From assembly GCF_037038585.1 (NCBI RefSeq), contig NW_027288510.1:2485001-2549000 (forward strand): a stretch of 64,000 nt of DNA, given 5' to 3'. Within the stretch, counting starts at the first letter, position 1. Every line of letters starts with the position of its first letter. Below are positions 34,024 through 47,088 of this stretch, piece by piece. Source of the DNA: Patagioenas fasciata (lineage: Eukaryota; Chordata; Aves; Columbiformes; Columbidae). Under the pieces are notes generated by a model. It made no database searches, was not told the origin of the DNA, and worked only from the letters and a program-made list of their open reading frames with translations. Made by a program: the position numbers and the translations under genes.

Positions 34024-34420
34024 GAATCATAGAATCATTTTGGTTGGAAAAGACCTTTAAGATCACCAAGTTCAACTGTTTAACCTACACTGGCACTAAC
34101 TCACATCCGTAAGAACCTCATCTCCACGTCTGTCCACCCCTCCAGGGATGGTGACTCCAGCACTGCCCTGGGCAGCCTGTTCCAATGCCCCACAGCCCTT
34201 TGGGGAAGAAATTGTTCCCCACATCCAACCTCAACCTCCCCTGGCGCAACTTGAGGCCGTTTCCTCTGCTCCTGGCGCTTGTTCCTGGGGAGCAGAGCCT
34301 GACCCCCCCTGGCTCCGAGCTCCTTTCAGGCAGTTCAGAGATCAGAAGGTCTCCCCTCAGCTCCTGTTCTCCAGCTGAACCCCCCAGGTCCCTCAGCCGC
34401 TCCCATCACACTTCTGTTCC
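34024..34420 (-). mobile_element. CR1 LINE 3' fragment
   Basis: Minus CR1 with 3' tail ATCATAGAATCATTTTGGTT at 34026; same subfamily as 23385-23873 and 53365-53800. Confidence 0.93.
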
Positions 34421-36232
34421 AATTCGTGATGTCAAATGAGCTTGAGAAGGGATCCCCCATTCAGCTGGCAGCCTCGAGGCACAGCAGTGGTAGCAGCTCC
34501 ACCAAGCAGCTACTCAGACGCGTAAGGTAGGAGCACTTTCAGCAACAGGCTGGAGCGCTCACATGGTGGGGCAGCTCACACTGGCTCTCACTCCAAGACA
34601 GAAAGTCTCTTTCTAAAAGCACCGTATCGATTAATTTCCACAGGCTCTGTGCAGACCATGGAGTTTTTCCCTGTCCTGAGGTCAGGCGCATAAAGGATTA
34701 CTTAATGCTCCTTCAATACATCTTTACCTACATAAAAGTACTTACTAGAAGGGAAGTCAGACACTTGCTTTTGTTGATAATTCCATTTTTATACCAGAAG
34801 AGAGAGCAAGATTTGCAATCATATAAACTGAAGCTATTGACATTCGGCATCAGCTTCAAGTGGAGGGCGGTTTCTTAGAAGTCTCTTTGTGCGCTTCAGT
34901 CATTGTCACCTCCTGCTGCCCAGCACTACAATGCTGTTTTCACCTGGGCAAAGACGCAACTGTAAATCCAGATGACTCCAGCCTTCAGGAGCATGTAATC
35001 CCTTCATTCAGCAAACTCAGCAGCAGCTTCTTGTTCAGCTCCACATCTTTGGGGATTGCAGGAAACTGAAGTGGGAGGCTTCACTGATAGCAGATATGGC
35101 TTGTGAGCTTCTGCCCAAAAATGATGTGCTGGATATAGACATGAATGGGAGCTTTAGGGGTTTACGTGGCCACAACAAAACAAGTGAGGGATTAAAACCC
35201 ACCAGCACTCAACAGCTGATGTAAATTCAGCCCTCAGCACAGCCCCTGAGAACAGAAAATGTTCTGACAAAACCTTCTTTCAGCCAAGCACATGTAATAG
35301 CGGAAGGGTAAATGACTTGCTATAACACTGTCAGGATTTTAAAATCAAGAAATTCAGCTGGGGCTTTGCCCGAATGAAACATTTGGAAGGCCAGAGGTGT
35401 GTGTTACTGTGAAGGTGTGTGTTACTGCCCAGTTTGGCTTGGGCAACACGTTAAATTCCCAGTGGAAATGATCCAAGTGGGAGCTGAGGACCCTCTGCTA
35501 ACAGACCTCGCCACATCTGGGGGACGTTTGCTGACCTCCAGCCTCCCTCACCTGTGTAAGGAAACAAATCACACTTCCCCAGTGAGGCTACAGCTCAAAC
35601 ACAGTTGAACAGGGACAATTTAATAGTGTTTGTGCAGTGGAAAGAGAGAAACAGGAGCTACGCCTAAACAACTAAATCCACTCTCTTTAGTGGTATCCTG
35701 GGGGCAGCACCAGGAATGCAGATTTATGAACTTCACTCCTCCAGTTTCACCCCCTCAACACATCAAACAAGTTTCCTTTAATGTCAGGCTCGTTTCCACA
35801 GCAAAACCAGTCTGTCACATCCATTTCTCCTCCCTTCCCACACAGCCTGATGCCCAGCCATGAAAACGCCTGATGAGACAGCGCTGAGCGGGGCGGGCTC
35901 ACACCGCCGCCTCGGGAAGGCACAGCTGAAATATCTAATGCGCTCCCATGGGTGGCCTGCGGAGCCGTCCCTGGCACAGCAATGCCAGGAATAAAGGCAT
36001 GAAAAATTCTCCTCTTTCTACAAACGTCACGGTAACCAGGTACTCAGGTTTCCCCTCTCTCACACCAAAAAGGGTGGCAGCTTGCACACAGAGCTATTTG
36101 CTGCTTCTTCGGAAACTTTTGGGTAACACTTCAAGAATAATTGTACAAAGAGAGACCGAGGTGGCAGGAAAAATGACAGCAGACCATCACCCCAGAGTGA
36201 GGAGAGAACACTATTAATCTCTCTGTGTGTGG

Positions 36233-36420
36233 TATTTCCAGCAGACATTGGTGGGTTGAAGTCCCCCACAAGAACAAGGGCTGGCGATCAGGAGACTTCT
36301 CCCAGCTGCCCACAGAATATTGCACCTGCCTCTTCATCCTGGTTGGGTGGGCTGTAACAAACCCCCACCAGGATATTGGCCTTGTTGGTCTTCTTACCCA
36401 TGAACACTCAGCCAGGACAG
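36233..36420 (-). mobile_element. CR1 LINE internal (endonuclease) fragment
   Basis: A minus frame reads MGDFNPPM at about 36269, the GDFN motif of the CR1 apurinic-type endonuclease. Lacking a 3' tail, this is an unusual internal piece. Confidence 0.7.
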
Positions 36421-38951
36421 AGCAAGAAGAATTATTAAAGAACAGAAAACCTGCAGGGCAGGTTCCCAGAAGACTCATTTTACCTCATTTTCCCTGCTTT
36501 GTTTCAAGAACACAAAATACATCACAAAGGTCAGCGACTAATTGATAGAGCAAGCAAGACTTGGATCTGGAATCCAGTGATGCAATATTAACCAAGGTCA
36601 TCCAAAAAATGACTCAGCAATGAGCTCTGAACAGAGCGCTGACCTCTTCATGGTGAACATCACTTGGAAAAACAAATTACTCATCCCATGCATCTTCCTA
36701 AGTCTTCTATGTCCTAATAACTGGAAGCCGGCTCCTGCTTTTCAGGGTACTGAGGACAGTCGCTGTCTTCAGGGAAAGATGGTGAGGAAACATAGGAAAT
36801 GGAAAACATTTCTTTAGAAGAAAAGTTGGTCAACAGTATCAAGTTGTCCAGAGCAGGGACGAGGGGTGGAGAGGGGAAACAAGTCAAAGGAGGGGGAAGA
36901 GGTTATTTTGAAGTTGGAATGGTTAAGTCAAAATGTACCCCGCAACTATTTGCACAACAGCTCCCTCATGCTGAGGCCACACTGGAAGGTCTATAGAAAT
37001 GCATAAAACTCATCATTAACTTGTCGTGGCATCCAAGCAGCAGGAAACTGGAGAATCCTGGTGACAGGAGCACTAGTCCTCAGACGTAAGGCCACACCCA
37101 GGTATCGAAATCCTCCACCTTTGCTTTGAAATTTAAAGAAAAAAACAAAACCAAAACAACCCACAACATATCACTTTCAAGCACCACGACACAGCTTGGA
37201 GATGACACACCTGAGACATAAGACTCGTCAGCTCCTCAGCACCAGGACCAACCATGGGTGAGTGTAAAGTTCAGACAAGATTGAACGTTCTGGTATGATT
37301 TTCACTACTGCTAAATATCCACACCCTTGTTTCAACTCGGCAGCAGTTTTGACTATTGCACACATCTGATATTTCAGGTGTTTAATTTTAGGCCCCCAGT
37401 GCTAATCTCAGATTCAAATTTGACACATTTCTCCTCACTGCTCTGCATCTTCAGGAACCTCACAAACAGGCGTTTCTCGCCCAGCCTTACTCCAACCAGA
37501 TATGAACATCGCTTCCTTTTATCCTTCTCGCAACAGTAAAATAGACAAGACCCCAAGGTGCTGTGGCTCCCCATCTCCTCCCCAGCCCTCCACCACTCCT
37601 CAGCACCTCTTCTGTGGCTGGTCAGAGAACCCTTGCCAACAAAACACCTATATGCAGATACAACTGAAGAATACAAAAGGTTCCCATGTTTGACCGACAC
37701 TACAGGGACTTGTTTCCCCTCAAAAGGTTGGTTTCATATTAGTTGCTTGCAATAAAAAATAGACCTAACACAAATTTTCCATCACTGGGACACCACCAAA
37801 ACCAGCAGCAATGCACAGGTCAGCAAAATGATTTCCCCCCATAGGTAGGGTGGGTGTGAGGTCGCTCTGGTTGACATCACTGGTTCTAACTGGTGTTCTC
37901 TGCTACTGGCTGTTCAACCGCAGCCCCATCCTTCCGCAGGAGATGACAGAACCTGCAAAGGGGACATGAAACATGCCCCCTCCCATTCTGTGTCCTCAAA
38001 GACCTGTCCTGCACCATGAAGAAAGCAAGTGCTCAAGTGAGACGCAGGCTCTCAGAGCCAAGAGGCACTAATAAAGCCCATACATCACCCTCCAGCGAGG
38101 CACATACCCTTCTGAGCACGACAGACGTTGTTGATGTCAGCAGCATTACCCAGAGCACATAGGCAGAAGGGAGTGAACCCGCTAGTCCTTCATTCCCACC
38201 AACCCCCTGCATTTCCTCAGAGCAGCTTCAGGAGAGGTCCATTTGCCACAGCAGAAGCTTGTAAGAGAACATTTGAAACAGTTAATAGAATATGAAATGG
38301 AGAGAAAAACGGGAGCTAGCAACTGGTGTAGACAGCAAAGCTCTGAAAGGCAGTTTGAGTCACTACAGAGGGGTTTGTGAAATACTCAGAACAACATCTA
38401 GTCTTTACTGCACAAGAGTGCCAGTGCTGGTCCTTAGCAGGGCGATTTGGGGATGGCTGGTCTACATTTCAGACACGCAGTAGTTTCCCTCAAAGATGGA
38501 CAGCATAATGCAAGGAAAAATGACCATCAGCTATATTTTAAAAGGATTCTTGCTGAAGTCATTGTAGATCCCCTGGATGCTACTCCAAAAATCACTGATC
38601 TCCCTCTATTTTATAAGGTATTTTGTCACAACTGAAAGATAATAATTAAAAGATGTCCATAGCCAGTTGGATCCCTATCTCATTTCAGTTCCTGTGATCT
38701 GTCACCAGGGACTGGCACCACCCCAGCAGCAGGGACTGAATATACATCCCTCCCCTTCTCCTTTCCAGTACAGACACAACTCCTGCTCCTCAAAGAACCA
38801 GTTCACACCAGACTAGAGCCAGGATCTAGTGCAAATTTTACACTCTGCACAGTTCCAGCCGGTAAAGTTCTCCTTCAAACCAGGATGAGGAGATGCCTCT
38901 AACAGAGAAACACGAAAACCCATCAGCTTTTAACCCCAAGGGTTTGCTTAC

Positions 38952-39185
38952 CTGTGCAGATGTGCTCTTGAGCTTCTCCAGGCCATTCTCCAGCCGCTCC
39001 ATTTTTGCTTTTAAATCCTTGCCCTTCTTCAGTAGCAAATTCTGATAGAGTTTGATTTGCTCAAGGAAGGACTTTGGAGTGGTGTAGTTATATCGTCGCT
39101 CATTGCTCAGATACAATCGCGAAATCTCGTTGACACTTGTGTGGACATAGGCCATGAATTTGCTTATTGAATCTTTCACTGAATC
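38952..39185 (-). CDS. DNAH17: Dynein heavy chain exon 9: AAA4 end to stalk base
   Basis: A 234-bp exon, phase 0-0, acceptor CTTACTTTTAG, donor CAG/GTAAGC. Its 78 residues start [20 protein letters not shown] and include [20 protein letters not shown], a highly conserved helix leading from AAA4 into the stalk, ending [10 protein letters not shown]. Fully open. Confidence 0.95.
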
Positions 39186-40333
39186 CTAAAAGTAAGATGA
39201 GAAGACAAGGAGAAAATATTTCAAACTGAACAACTATATGTAGTGCAGATCTGTGCCATATACAAAGGAATTTATTAACATTTTATTCTGCTGCAGCAAA
39301 ATCCAGGCTGGAACATCTAAGTTGATCCCTTTTCATTTGTTATCTCTAAAATAACTTTGTCTGTTCATGTACTGTATACCTCTTTTTATATCTTTTTATC
39401 TCATATTTTATCTTATTCCAAGCAATTTTTCTAGCATTAAGCTCTATAAAATAACAGCCTTTCAAGCATAAATTTGGGCTTTTCTCCTCTACAAATAGGG
39501 AAAGCACACACATAAAAAGAAACATTGTAGACTTTATTCTACAAAAATCCTGCCCAGAAAAGCTAAATAAACATAACTGAATCTCTTTTAGTCTAGCAGC
39601 AGGTTGTCATCAATGAGAACTTGACATAATTTTGCCCTTGAGAATTACAGGCGCTCAGACACGCCTGTGGAGAGCAAAGCCCATGTTCCCTGCAATAACC
39701 ATAAGCATTAGGTTATTTCCTGCACCGATTTGTAAGCTGCCGCTCTTGCTTGCAAAGCAGTGGTGTGTCTGGCAGTGCTATCAGTGAACAAACACAACAT
39801 GGTGCCCACGGCCATGCTTCAGCTGAGGGCTGTGCCCCTCTCTGAAAAACCTGCTTTGCTTAAGTTAATTAGCATCATAGAAACATTTTGGTTGGAAGAG
39901 ACACTTGAGAACATCAAGTGTAACGATAACTTAACTCTGGTATTAAATCATGGCCCTAAGAACTTAATCTCTGTCTAACCCCTCCACAAGGATGGTGACT
40001 CCATCACTGCCCTGGGCAGCCTGTTCCAATGCCCGACAGCCCTTTGGGGAAGAAACCTTAGTTAATATCCAATCTGAACCTTCCCTGGCACAACTTGAGG
40101 CCATTTTCTCTCATCCTAAAGCAGTAGAGAGTTACCAGCAATTCCTCTCTGAACGGTCACCCAGATGTCCTGGGTGAGTGCTGTCCCTGCAGTGCTGTCC
40201 CCATCGCGAGAGGCACTGCTTGCACCAAGCAGAGGGACATGTCACACCTGGCTGCCACCAGCACCCCCCGCAGAGGAACCCAAACCCAGGCACGGCCATG
40301 GCAGCCCCAGATGCCAGTGGGTGAGGTGCTCAC
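39186..40333 (-). other. Dynein intron
   Basis: A 1,148-bp intron with one CR1 fragment (39868-40165). Confidence 0.8.
39868..40165 (-). mobile_element. CR1 LINE 3' fragment
   Basis: Minus CR1 with a degraded 3' tail (ATCATAGAAACATTTTGGTT) and the CTGCCCTGGGCAGCCTGTTC block. Confidence 0.88.
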
Positions 40334-40495
40334 CTCCACGGTCTCTGTTTCTTGCAGAAAGCGGAGGCTGACAGACTCGAGGGCCTCCTGCGGCCACTCC
40401 TGGAACCAGTCTATGGCCGTGCAGCTGATGATGGCAGGGAACCTCCTGCTGCGGACACGGAGCTTGCTGCCCACGGGCGAAAAACACAGCACAAC
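40334..40495 (-). CDS. DNAH17: Dynein heavy chain exon 8: AAA4 C-terminal part
   Basis: A 162-bp exon, phase 0-0, acceptor GGGCTCTGCAG, donor GAG/GTGAGC. Its 54 residues start [20 protein letters not shown] and include [19 protein letters not shown], the conserved AAA4 segment with the sensor-type FSPVG strand and the arginine-rich loop. The preceding block in the family (AAA4 Walker B, about 90 residues) is not found upstream. Confidence 0.95.
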
Positions 40496-40579
40496 CTGCA
40501 GAGCCCAGGGAAGGAGAACATGAGAAGACACAGCCAGGAGCAGGCATGGGGTTCCAGCTGCACAGCCCAGCTCAGGCTC

Positions 40580-40840
40580 TTCCATCCACTTCCAACAGGC
40601 ACAGACTGAAACACAGGAGGCTCCATCTGAACATGAGCAGAAACTTGTTTGCTGGGAGGTGCCAGAGCCTGGCCCAGGCTGCCCAGGGCGGGTGTGGAGT
40701 CTCCTTCTCTGAGACATTGAAACCCGCCTGGACCCACCTGTGTGATCTGCTCTGGGACCCTGCGTGAGCAGGGCTTGGACTGGGGATCTGCAGAGGGCCC
40801 TTCAGCCCCCACCAGGCTGGGATTCCATGAATGGAAGATC
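40580..40840 (+). mobile_element. CR1 LINE fragment
   Basis: Plus CR1 starting CAACAGGCACAGACTGAAAC, 85 bp from dynein exon 8. It is almost identical to parts of 50345-50625 and to the inverted copies at 42255-42705 and 56120-56560. Confidence 0.9.
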
Positions 40841-42254
40841 TCACAGCACCAGCTGAGGTTACAGCAACCTCAGTCCTTGAGCCCTTGCACTTCAGGCCAG
40901 CAAGCCTGGCATGGAAAAAAAGGTAATGTGGCAGTGAACACATTTTTTCTCTGCAATAAAGACAAGCAGTGGTGTTAAACATTGCCATGGTCAAAAGCAG
41001 AAGCCTGGCACACTTTCAAGCTTGAAGCTGGGTTTTAATAAAACCACCCTTCCCTGCTTCAGCAGTGAAACAAAGCTTTGCCCAGCAGGGAACTGGCATC
41101 TGTATTCAAGTGGTGCAACCAGGAATTAAAGTGAATGGATCTAAATTCTCCTGGCAGGACCACAGGCCCACCTGGGCTGTTTCCCCGAAAGCAGCATTGA
41201 AAAGAGTCGAGGTGGCTCAAACTCAAAATCTGCTTTTATCAGAGTGAGACATTTTTTGAATAGAGAAACCTCAAAACAAAGCAGAACAGAAATAAAAGCA
41301 TTTATGAATATATTTTCCCTACTCATTGCATTTTTGTGCAGCAGGTCCTTTGCTTTTCAGGCTTTTATTTCAGTCCAGCTGCTAAAAGTTTCTGAGTTGC
41401 AGCAAATTGTGCAGTGTATGCGGGCCCCTGGGGGTCTCTCTTTGCATTATTCTGGGGCCTGGTCAAGGGGCTGTTACTCCCTTGCCCAGCATCCCCTCTG
41501 CCCTGCACCATTTCTCCTTCCTCCAGCCTTATCCCTTCCCTCATCCCCTGCCTTTCCTGCAGGCTGGGAGCCTCCTGCCCCACAGCCGCTTGGCCCACAG
41601 CTCCTCTTGGCAGCACAAGCTCTGCCTTTGCCAGCAGGAAACTCCTTCTGGAAGGACGTAAAGTCAGGACAAGGCAAAGTACCTTTCCTCTTTGTTGCCT
41701 CACAACCAGCTTTAACAGCAAGATAAGACCCAAGAACCAAAACCTACCACTACTGTTCATCACAGCCCTTTTCCTGTGAGCCCGCTGTGGCTCATAAATC
41801 CATATAAGCTTTGTTAATTGGCCACAAAGAAGGACATGGACAAGATGCCACCATGCAATGAAGTAGCAACATGTGAGCAAGGACCAGCTTGGGAAGCAGT
41901 GTATCTCACTCAGTGCATCATCCCTCTCCCACTTGTTAGCCCTGGCTGGTACCTTAGCAAGTGTCATAGGACAGGCTGCTGTTAGCTCAGATGTCGCTAT
42001 AGTGGGTCAACACCTCCATCATGATCTGTTTTTTAGAAGCCACAAAAGAACTGCCTGTAACAAACCCACTTTAGTTTCCATTTCAGAAGAGGTAGCTGAA
42101 CTTAGAGCTCCTGCTCCTCTGCCATGGCCACTGCGCATGGGGACAGACACACAGAAATCCTTCCTGCACCTTCAAGCATATGCCTTGGGCACCTCTACGT
42201 TTTTCTGTCAGGGCCAGGCAAGTTTCAGGAAGCTGTCCATGTACAAAAGCCTCT

Positions 42255-42705
42255 TCACAGGATCCCAGACGATTGGGCTGAAGGGACCTCTGCAGATCCC
42301 CCAGTCCAAGCCCTGCTCACGCAGGGTCACAGAGCAGATCACACAGGTGGGTCCAGGCGGGTTTCAATGTCTCACAGAAGGAGACTCCACACCCGCCCTG
42401 GGCAGCCTGGGCCAGGCTCTGGCACCTCCCAGCAAACAAGTTTCTGCTCATGTTCAGATGGAGCCTCCTGTGTTTCAGTCTGTGCCCGTTGCCCCTCACC
42501 CTGGCGTTGGGCACCACTGAACAGAGTCTGGTCCATCCTCTGACAGCCACCCTGAGATATTGATCCATTGATCAGATCCCTCTCAGCTTCTCCAGCTCAA
42601 CAGCCCCAACTCTCACTGAGTCTTTCCTCATCAGAAAGATGCTCCAGACCCCTCAGCATCTTTGTCTCCCTCTGGTAATTCCTTGTCCTTCTTAAATTGG
42701 GGATC
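42255..42705 (-). mobile_element. CR1 LINE 3' fragment
   Basis: Minus CR1 with a degraded tail (CACAGGATCCCAGACG) and the GGGCTGAAGGGACCTCTGCA block; it lies 70 bp from dynein exon 7. Confidence 0.92.
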
Positions 42706-42774
42706 CCAAAGTTTTCAGGGCAAGTTCTGCTTTTTATTCCCTTCCGCTCCACCTCAGCCCCAGGAGTCACCCAC

Positions 42775-42937
42775 CTTCAGGTCAGGGATCCCGTACCCTT
42801 TCCTCAGCGTGATCTGGAAAAGCTCCAGGGAGCTGATGAAGGCCGCCAGCCTGGTCAGGCTCTGCTTCCCGCTTCCACCCACGCCGACCAGGAGAGCGTT
42901 CCCTCGGGGGGACTCCAGGATCCGGTTGATGCGGCAA
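42775..42937 (-). CDS. DNAH17: Dynein heavy chain exon 7: AAA4 Walker A
   Basis: A 163-bp exon, acceptor CAATTTAG, donor AAG/GTGGGT. It completes a codon from exon 6, then reads [20 protein letters not shown] and [15 protein letters not shown], the AAA4 P-loop (GVGGSGKQ), ending [10 protein letters not shown] in phase 0. AAA4 of axonemal dyneins binds nucleotide and tunes motor activity. The matching Walker B exon is missing downstream. Confidence 0.95.
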
Positions 42938-45900
42938 CTAAATTGAAGCATATAAAATCTGTCATTAATAAGAGTATTTTTCTTATTCTCTGCCCACTGC
43001 TTTTCAATATATATTTTAATCACTAGGAAACCGTAGTCTGAATGGGATGAAAAATGTCAATCTAAGAGACATGTCAGCAATCAATCCCCATCTCTGCTGA
43101 GGCCCAAACAAAGGACGTAGCTGATTAAAAAAATAGTTTGGTGGCGATTCAAACTGTGTCCAGTATTTCTCCACCTGCCAAGTCCTGCTGGATAGAAATA
43201 TTTTAAGGTGAAGGCCTGGATGTCTTTGCAGGGAGGACAAGGGAAAAAACACATTACATGGACATGCAAATAGTGAGAACAGAATTCATGGCTCTGGTGC
43301 ACCTCTCCAGTGAAGGTTCCTCTTCACAAAGCATTTTGGGTTCATGTTCAGGTGAAGGGTCCTGCTATGCATTAAAGCATATTCATATACATCTGGAATA
43401 GCATAATACCTGTCTGGAAAATACAGTCCAACATTATTTATCCAAGCCACCATTAAGAGTGAGATTTTGTCACACTTAAAATGAACTTGCTATTGTTTTT
43501 CAGGTCTGTTCACTTGTCCTTGAGAGTTGCACAGTGAGCTCTGCCCCCAGTCTATTCTCTTTAAGCAATTGCTGACATCCCCACGTTAAAATCCCAAGTG
43601 AGGGAGGTTTAGAGGATCCTACCTGTGAAAACCTCACTGTCAGGTGTCTGAAATGCAAGCACCATTCCCCTCTTGACATCACTGCCTTTATTCAACTCAC
43701 TTAACTGAGTATTTTCCTAGACTAATCTAATTAATTTTTCAAATAAGACTGCAAGAAATACTGTACTGCTTTATTACAACTCAAGCGTCTTATGATCTAT
43801 GTGCAGACTCCCACAGATTGTGAAATTAAACCCAGAATAGCAATCCAGCTTGTGTGGAGAGCTGGAATGTTCCTGCTTTTCATTCTCTAGCTGGCTGTCC
43901 CCAAAAGCAAGGGCACGGGGTGTGCGTTGGGAATGGGCACCATGAGCCCCGGGTCAGGAGGTGACTGACCCATATCCCCCACCTCCCCACATACATTAAC
44001 TCCCTTACTTTTTTTTCCCAACAGAAACTTCACAACAAATTCAAGATGTCATCCATAAGCTGTTGGAGATGGAATAATTTGTGTGTTTCAGCAAAACGCA
44101 ATTTCCAAATGCGCTGAATCGAAATCACTCAGCTCCAGTGAAAATCATGCTGAATACTCAAACCTCGCCTTCCCGATTACTCACAATATTAACTGGAGGG
44201 ATACTGACAGGTTTTGTTGAAAATCCCAATTTATGTAAAGTGCAAAAGAAGCACAAGATTAAAATTACTGTCACCTTTCTGCAAGCAGAAACACCAATGG
44301 ACATCAGGTTGCATATGACTCATTAATACAAAGAAGTAAATGCCCAAACTATAAGGGAAGCCATGCCCCAGCACAGCCAGCACGCTGCACCGCAAAAGGA
44401 ACAGATTGCTGAGCTCTTAGAACAGAACTGGTTAAACAGCTAGTTAAAAGGAGTAGAAATTTATATATATATATGTATTTTTTTAATTTGCATGAGAGTA
44501 ACTGCATTAGGTTACCAGGTCCAGCAAACCTGAAATCACCCACACAAGCGTGCAGCAGGACAGCGGCTTCCTTCTAGCTTAGTCACAAACCTGCTCTTCA
44601 TGATACAATGTTTCCAGGCAAAATCAGTTAAAACTATGATTTACAGGGGAGGTTCATCTTCAGAAATTATCTGAGGCCAGGTCTGCATTTCAGCCCCCAA
44701 AAATCAGACCACACCTGGAATATTGTGTCCAGTTGTGGCCCCTCAGCTCCAGAAGGACAGGGAACTGCTGGAGAGAGTCCAGCGCAGCCACCAAGATGCT
44801 GAAGGGAGTGGAGCATCTCCCGTGGGAGGAAAGGCTGAGGGAGCTGGGCTCTTTAGTTTGGAGAAGAGGAGACTGAGGGGTGACCTCATTAATGTTTATA
44901 AATATATAAAGGGTGAGTGTCAGGAGGATGGAGCCAGGCTCTTCTCGGTGACAACCAATGACAGGACAAGAGGCAATGGGTTCAAACTGGAACACAGGAG
45001 GTTCCACTTAAATTGGAGAAGAAACTTCTTCATGGTGAGGGTGTCAGAGCCTGGCCCAGGCTGCCCAGGGAGGCTGTGGAGTCTCCTTCTCTGCAGACAT
45101 TCAAACCCGCCTGGACCCCTTCCTGTGGAACCTCAGCTGGGTGTTCCTGCTCCATGGGGGGATTGCACTGGATGAGCTTTCCAGGTCCCTTCAACCCCTG
45201 GCATTCTGGGATTCTGTGATTCTGTGGAATTCCCAACAAGCATTTAAATCATGTATAAGAGCTGGAGGTACGTGTCACGATCCATACCACAGGCATGTAA
45301 ATAGCTTCATAATGATCAACGGAGGCTCGCTATTTTCATATAGTCCCACGTGTCCAGTTTCCACAGGGAATCCAGCTGGACCTCCAGGCATCGGAATGCA
45401 AGCAGGCTTTCCAAAGGATCCAGGCAATTTAAGTGCCTCAGTCCATTCAAACTAGTAGCCTGAATTCACGTAATCTCACATTATATACATTTGAAAATCC
45501 CACTGAGAATTGTGTAAACGTGCCTCCAACCCAGTTGTGAAAGCATTTAGGGACATCCTGGTGTAACTAGTTCTGTGGCTGGCTGTCAAGTGAAGACAAA
45601 AAGCACTTGATCAATGTCATGTACAATAAACGTCTGTGCCGTATGCAGAGCATCAAGGGCCAAAGATGTAACAGCAACCAGACTTCAAACGACCAGCAGC
45701 ATGCTGACCCTCCATCCGACAGCCCCGCATCCTCACAGTGTCAAAAGATCCCCCCAGCAGCAGCTGGAGAAGCAGGGCAGTATTTGTGCAGGACACACCA
45801 CGTGGGCAGATGAAGCTTCTGCACACCTCCAGCTCCTTCTGCTCTAATAATGGATACCGACATCCTCCAGAAACCTCCATGGAAACAATCTGCATGGATA

Positions 45901-45940
45901 AAAGCTACAATGAGAGCATAAAGACAGAAAACTCCCTTAC
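42938..45940 (-). other. Dynein intron, 3.0 kb
   Basis: Contains a CR1 at 44692-45232. Otherwise non-coding. Confidence 0.8.
44692..45232 (+). mobile_element. CR1 LINE 3' fragment
   Basis: Plus CR1 ending GGGATTCTGTGATTCTGTGG. It is nearly identical to the inverted copy at 27928-28608. Confidence 0.93.
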
Positions 45941-46137
45941 ACGTGGCACATGGCGTCCTCAAACAGCACCAGGCTCATGGCAGCGTTGACTTCGTTGTAG
46001 CTGCCCAAGGCTTCCACAAGGATCTTGTTCAGCTCCTCCCAGGTCGGAACTGGCCTGGAGCTGGGTTCTCCAACGCCTTTAGCGAAATGGCAATAAATGT
46101 TCATTCGCTTGGTCTGCTCTAAAGTTTCCTCAATGTC
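45941..46137 (-). CDS. DNAH17: Dynein heavy chain exon 6: AAA3/AAA4 linker
   Basis: A 197-bp exon without an internal ATG-started ORF long enough to stand out. Acceptor TTGACAG, donor CACGT/GTAAGG. It reads [20 protein letters not shown], then [20 protein letters not shown] and [11 protein letters not shown]. This is the family's IYCHFA.GIGEP and LVLFEDA.RH region. It ends with two bases of a codon finished by exon 7 (phase 2), which fixes the donor at GTAAGG rather than GTGTAA. Confidence 0.93.
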
Positions 46138-46926
46138 CTGTCAAATTTAAAAATAATTTTTAAAAAAGGTATATAAGAAGTAAAGGAGAAAACACTGCAG
46201 CTCTATGTCATCTTTCCAAGTGAAGCACAGTGTTCCAAAAAATGTCCATATAGCTGCACCTGTGTGTTGAAAAAGGGGAAAGAGCGACAAAAGGGAAGGA
46301 AAGGGAAAGGATAAAGCCCCAATACTTGCTCTGGACCTTTTGTAAATCACAAGAACTCATCACCTTAAGAAAATGTGAGCACAAGAAAAGCCCCACAGCA
46401 ACAGCTACAGCATGACACTGTTGCATGGACAATGATTAACAGCCAGAGGAAAAAGCACTGTCTGCGTTACTGTGATATTTGCAGGACTCCAATGGCAACA
46501 CTGCCGGGTGATGACAGGACTGAAGCAAAGCAGGTCTAGAGCTTCCATTAGGAAGATATTTTGGAAAAAAAGGAAAGCACTAGGGATTTGTGCCTGCATC
46601 TCACTTTACTCCCACCAAGACTGGGGATCTGACTCTTTTGCTTTTGCCACAAGACTCAAGACATTTAAATAAAATAATTTAATTAATTCACAGAGCCGAA
46701 ATCTCCTCTCCCCGGTGCCCTTAGGGAGAGCATCATTCACCCAAATACCAACATTGGCAGCCCAGGAAGCAGTTGACAGAGATTTTGCTCCTGGTGTCCC
46801 ACCAAGAGCATCACACTCCCTGCAAGTGAGAGACTGGCAGACCTTGGGTCAAACTTCTCTTGCCCAAGGAACCTTTTTCCTGTAAGCACGTACGTTATTA
46901 TCAGAGTTATGAACCTCAACACTTAC
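46138..46926 (-). other. Dynein intron
   Basis: A 789-bp intron, nothing recognised inside. Confidence 0.8.
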
Positions 46927-47088
46927 GTCATATAATTTCTTCACCGTCTCCAGCTGGATTTTATCAAAGGTACCATAATCCTTTTCTTCAACCATCTTAT
47001 CCCGGTAGACTCGGTTTGACTCGTGCAGGTAGAGTTTCACCAGGTCTTGGGGGTGCTGCAGACATTCCGGGGTAGAGAACAGAAGGCC
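46927..47088 (-). CDS. DNAH17: Dynein heavy chain exon 5: end of AAA3
   Basis: A 162-bp exon, phase 0-0, acceptor TGCACCCCACAG, donor GAC/GTAAGT. Its 54 residues start GLLFSTPECLQHPQDLVKLY and include LHESNRVYRDKMVEEKDY, the conserved C-terminal AAA3 helix with the ER.YGDK-type motif. FSTPECLQHP and LYLHESNRVYRDKMVEEKD agree with DNAH17 as I recall it. The preceding family segment is missing upstream. Confidence 0.95.

Larger units (their letters stand above)
33085..38951 (-). other. Dynein intron, 5.9 kb
   Basis: Contains CR1 fragments at 34024-34420 and 36233-36420. No other coding exon recognised. Confidence 0.8.
40496..42774 (-). other. Dynein intron lacking an expected AAA4 exon
   Basis: 2,279 bp between exons 7 and 8. 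Dynein heavy chains have about 90 residues here, including the AAA4 Walker B (FLMTD-type). I found no trace of them on either strand. The interval holds two CR1 copies (40580-40840, 42255-42705) and about 1.4 kb of unrecognised sequence. Confidence 0.6.
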